DNA of 8,170 nt from Candidatus Bathyarchaeota archaeon. Its GTDB lineage: Archaea; Thermoproteota; Bathyarchaeia; TCS64. A program made the position numbers and the translations under genes. The stretch covers positions 1-8,170 of the forward strand of contig JAGTQJ010000066.1 in NCBI GenBank assembly GCA_018396515.1, in the 5' to 3' direction. This document shows, piece by piece, positions 6,471 through 8,170 of the stretch (positions are counted from its first letter, which is position 1; every line of letters starts with the position of its first letter). The notes below the pieces were generated by a model. The model searched no databases, was not told where the DNA came from, and saw only the letters and a program-made list of their open reading frames with translations.

Positions 6471-7178
6471 TCACAGTGAACCTTCATTGATGGCTTGAAT
6501 TAATCTCGCAGCCTCTAGAAGGTTTCTCGTCTCGTATGTGGGTTTAAGCTCTTCACGGCTTGGTTGGGGTTCGCCCCTCCTGTTCACCCAGATTGTTGTT
6601 ATACCTATGCTGTTAGCCGGTCCTATATCTGTCATGGGCGAGTCTCCTATGCTGACAGTCTCCTCAGCCTTTGATCCGGAGCTCTTCAAAACTTCGAGGT
6701 AGTACTCTGGCTTCGACTTCAAGTGGCCTATGGAGGGCTCGCTGAAGACCCCCTCAAAGATCTTCTTACAGGCATACCTCTCAAGGGCCTCTGCCTTCCT
6801 CTCGGCATCCCTACCAGTGGAGAGGTACAGCCTCAAGCCATCTCCCTTCATCATCTCCAAGGCCGGCAGAACATCATCGAAGTAGATTGGATCCCTCCAA
6901 CCCCTCTCCTCGGCTTCCATAAACCTCCTGCAGAATAGGCTTGCGGTATGGGCTTCGAAGGGTCTATTTAGGTGTCTGAAGATGAGCCTGCAGTGGAACA
7001 TGAGATCATCATGCCTCTCGGGGTAATATCTATGAACTATGCCTCTATGGATCTCGTGGAGATATATGTGATAGATCTCATCCCCCCTCAACCCCATTAT
7101 CCCATCCAGCCCGTCTCTAAGAACCGAGTCGGCATCATGGAGGGTTCCATCATAGTCTAAAAGGACCGTCTTGATCAT
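6471..7178 (-). CDS. HAD-superfamily hydrolase (predicted phosphatase)
   Basis: A cytosolic haloacid-dehalogenase-type phosphohydrolase of 235 residues from the ATG at 7178. The four HAD motifs are present: DYDGTL with nucleophile D8 and acid/base D10; motif II STGRD with T121; motif III lysine K156 in SKPEYY; and motif IV GDSPMTD with D179 and D184 for Mg2+. The region between motifs I and II (about residues 16-100) is a helical C1-type cap, as in phosphoglycolate phosphatase relatives. The cap has an unusual number of His, Tyr and Arg residues. The substrate cannot be read from sequence. Upstream in-frame ATGs at 7205 and 7202 exist, but a TATA-like box at 7204-7213 fits a start near 7180, and MIKTVLLDYDGTL is the normal family opening. 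The gene stands alone, divergent from the JAMM protease gene and convergent with the 162-residue protein gene. Confidence 0.9.
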   Translation of the reverse strand: MIKTVLLDYDGTLHDADSVLRDGLDGIMGLRGDEIYHIYLHEIHRGIVHRYYPERHDDLMFHCRLIFRHLNRPFEAHTASLFCRRFMEAEERGWRDPIYFDDVLPALEMMKGDGLRLYLSTGRDAERKAEALERYACKKIFEGVFSEPSIGHLKSKPEYYLEVLKSSGSKAEETVSIGDSPMTDIGPANSIGITTIWVNRRGEPQPSREELKPTYETRNLLEAARLIQAINEGSL

Positions 7179-7203
7179 GGTTAAGTGATTTGAGCCGATC
7201 ATC

Positions 7204-7213
7204 ATAATTAATA
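7204..7213. promoter_or_regulatory. Shared, near-symmetric TATA-like element between divergent genes
   Basis: ATAATTAATA lies between the HAD gene (start 7178) and the JAMM gene (7217, or 7229). Its near-palindromic core could serve both directions. Its centre is about 30 nt from the HAD ATG and about 20 nt from the ATG at 7229. It is too close to the ATG at 7217 to serve a leader containing that codon. Confidence 0.4.
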
Positions 7214-7216
7214 CTT

Positions 7217-7648
7217 ATGGGAAAGATGATGGGGGCTAAGATAGAGGGGCCGCTCCTGGAGTCGATGCTGGAGCTAGCAAGAGAGGGGCATCCAAGGGAG
7301 GTCTTCCTCCTCCTGAGGGGTAGGGTTAGGGGAGGTTGCGTGGAGCTCGAGGATTTTCTAATACCTCCCCTGGCAGTTTCTGGCAGGGGCTTTGCGGAGT
7401 TTCCTATCCACCTCCTCCCGATAGACTTCTCCATCATCGGGACAGCCCACTCCCATCCCTCAGGGAGCCCAACCCCATCTCCTGATGATCTGAATAACTT
7501 CTACGGCCTCGTAATGATGATCCTCGCCTACCCCTACTCCTCCTCAAATTCGGCTGTATATAACCGCAGGGGGGAGAGGATACCATTGAGAATAATAGAA
7601 GGTGAAAAACAAACCCGGGGGAGGAACTCGGGTTTTAGGGGTCTTTAG
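7217..7648 (+). CDS. Stand-alone JAMM/MPN+ zinc metalloprotease
   Basis: A JAB1/MPN+ domain isopeptidase-type protease. The zinc and catalytic signature is complete: E28 (in REVFLLLRG) and H78-x-H80-P with seven residues, then S88-x2-D91, the canonical HxHx7SxxD. It is about 143 residues, essentially one domain, resembling the archaeal stand-alone JAMM proteins such as A. fulgidus AF2198 rather than the longer Rpn11/CSN5 type. Related archaeal enzymes remove ubiquitin-like SAMP modifiers from proteins; that role here is inferred. No ubiquitin-like, E1 or E2 gene is in the window. Start choice: ATG at 7217 is the longest, but ATG at 7226 or 7229 would match the family N-terminus and the TATA position better. 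The basic tail after about residue 130 overlaps an inverted repeat at 7611-7635. Confidence 0.92.
   Translation: MGKMMGAKIEGPLLESMLELAREGHPREVFLLLRGRVRGGCVELEDFLIPPLAVSGRGFAEFPIHLLPIDFSIIGTAHSHPSGSPTPSPDDLNNFYGLVMMILAYPYSSSNSAVYNRRGERIPLRIIEGEKQTRGRNSGFRGL
7611..7635 (+). terminator. Stem-loop with T run overlapping the JAMM 3' end
   Basis: AAACCCG (7611-7617) pairs with CGGGTTT (7629-7635) around an 11-nt loop, and a T run covers 7633-7636, shortly before the stop codon ending at 7648. It looks like a terminator embedded in the final codons, separating the JAMM gene from the next one, which has its own TATA box. Coding constraint makes chance less easy to exclude. Confidence 0.35.
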
Positions 7649-7674
7649 AAAAACTTAATGCTTAGTTCTTTGGG

Positions 7675-7680
7675 TATATA
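7675..7680 (+). promoter_or_regulatory. TATA box for the GlmL-like gene
   Basis: TATATA at 7675-7680 predicts initiation near 7703, which lies after the first ATG (7693) but before the in-frame ATG at 7723. A weaker element, ACTTAATG (7653-7660), would instead suit the 7693 start. The two boxes therefore bear on which start is used. Confidence 0.45.
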
Positions 7681-7692
7681 GGGGGAAAGGTC

Positions 7693-8170
7693 ATGGTGAC
7701 CCTGAGAAAGCCTAAGGAGGAGATGAGATACATCCTGGCAACGGATGTGGGGAGCACCACGACTAAGGCTAGGTTCTTCTCCAACGAGTCCGGGGAGGGG
7801 AGGTTCGTCATAGCCGGGGAGGCCCCAACAACCGTCGAGGCGCCGTATGAGGATGTAACCCTTGGTGTTAGAAACGCTGTGAGAGAGGTGGAGGAGCTCA
7901 CAGGCCACAGGATCCTAGCCCCAGACGGGAGTGGAATAGTGGTCCCATATGATGGTAAGATAGGTGTCGATCTATACTGCACGACGAGTAGCGCTGGAGG
8001 AGGGCTCCAGATGATGGTGGCTGGGCTGATTAAGACGATGACCGCTGAGAGCGCAAACAGGGCTGCACTAGGGGCTGGGGCAATAGTTATGGATGTGATC
8101 GCCAGGGATGATGGACGCCAGCCCTACCAGAAGATCCAGCGTATAAGGAGCCTTCGACCTGATATGATAC
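7693..8170 (+). CDS. glmL: GlmL/MutL-family ASKHA protein (B12-mutase associated), N-terminal part
   Basis: My translation gives 159 residues before the right edge. The segment ILATDVGSTTTKARFF (about 14-29) is the ASKHA-type first phosphate motif. It is followed by family-diagnostic blocks EAPTTVEAPYEDV (43-55), TTSSAGGGLQMMVAGL (97-112) and TAESANRAALGAGAIVMDVI (117-136), typical of the GlmL/MutL family found beside adenosylcobalamin-dependent glutamate mutase and some aminomutases. Members are thought to be ATPases that assist or reactivate the mutase; this has not been shown for most of them. Start: ATG at 7693 has a GGGGG run 7 nt upstream. An in-frame ATG at 7723 begins exactly where family similarity starts and fits the TATATA box better, though its GGAGG is only 2 nt away. 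The mutase genes, if present, would lie to the right of the window. Confidence 0.92.
   Translation, partial: MVTLRKPKEEMRYILATDVGSTTTKARFFSNESGEGRFVIAGEAPTTVEAPYEDVTLGVRNAVREVEELTGHRILAPDGSGIVVPYDGKIGVDLYCTTSSAGGGLQMMVAGLIKTMTAESANRAALGAGAIVMDVIARDDGRQPYQKIQRIRSLRPDMI

Noticed and set aside
6305..6487. Minus-strand 60-codon ORF in the convergent spacer
   Set aside because: It overlaps the end of the HAD gene in another frame and lies in AT-rich terminator sequence; it has no Shine-Dalgarno or TATA element and no recognisable protein.
7645..7982. Minus-strand ORFs opposite the GlmL-like gene
   Set aside because: They are shadows of the highly conserved GlmL-family reading frame.

Overview
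The window looks like an archaeal chromosome segment, most likely from a thermophilic member of the Thermoproteota/TACK side. The evidence is an RNA polymerase subunit B encoded by one unsplit gene, a Sm-like protein gene directly followed by ribosomal protein L37e, TTG starts with Shine-Dalgarno sequences, AT-rich TATA-like boxes placed for leaderless or short-leader transcripts, and heavy AGG/ATA codon use. Unsplit rpoB also occurs outside that group, so the placement is an inference. No ribosomal RNA, tRNA, CRISPR array or intact insertion sequence is visible.

Layout. Positions 1-4606 (minus strand) hold the large-subunit RNA polymerase operon: rpoB (4606 to 1280), then rpoA1 starting 2 nt after the rpoB stop and running off the left edge. 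Positions 4607-5273 form an unusually long gene-free gap of 667 nt, clearly more AT-rich than the genes. It contains the divergent promoters, several inverted repeats and a 187-bp segment bounded by perfect 12-nt inverted arms. Positions 5313-5743 (plus) hold the Sm-like protein and L37e genes. Positions 5816-6304 (plus) hold a protein of uncertain function that may have a V4R/Bet3-like fold. A convergent spacer with T tracts follows. Positions 7178-6471 (minus) encode a HAD-family phosphatase, divergent from a stand-alone JAMM metalloprotease (7217-7648, plus). From 7693 to the right edge is the start of a GlmL/MutL-type ASKHA protein, a family associated with B12-dependent mutases.

How the genes relate. 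The left part is core information processing: the two largest RNA polymerase subunits on one transcript, diverging from an RNA-binding Sm-ring protein and a 50S subunit protein on the other. The right part is a set of apparently independent short transcription units (HAD phosphatase, JAMM protease, GlmL-like protein) without an obvious shared pathway. I see no clear new multi-gene system. The most interesting unexplained signal is the structured or mobile-looking 187-bp segment between the RNA polymerase operon and the Sm-like gene.
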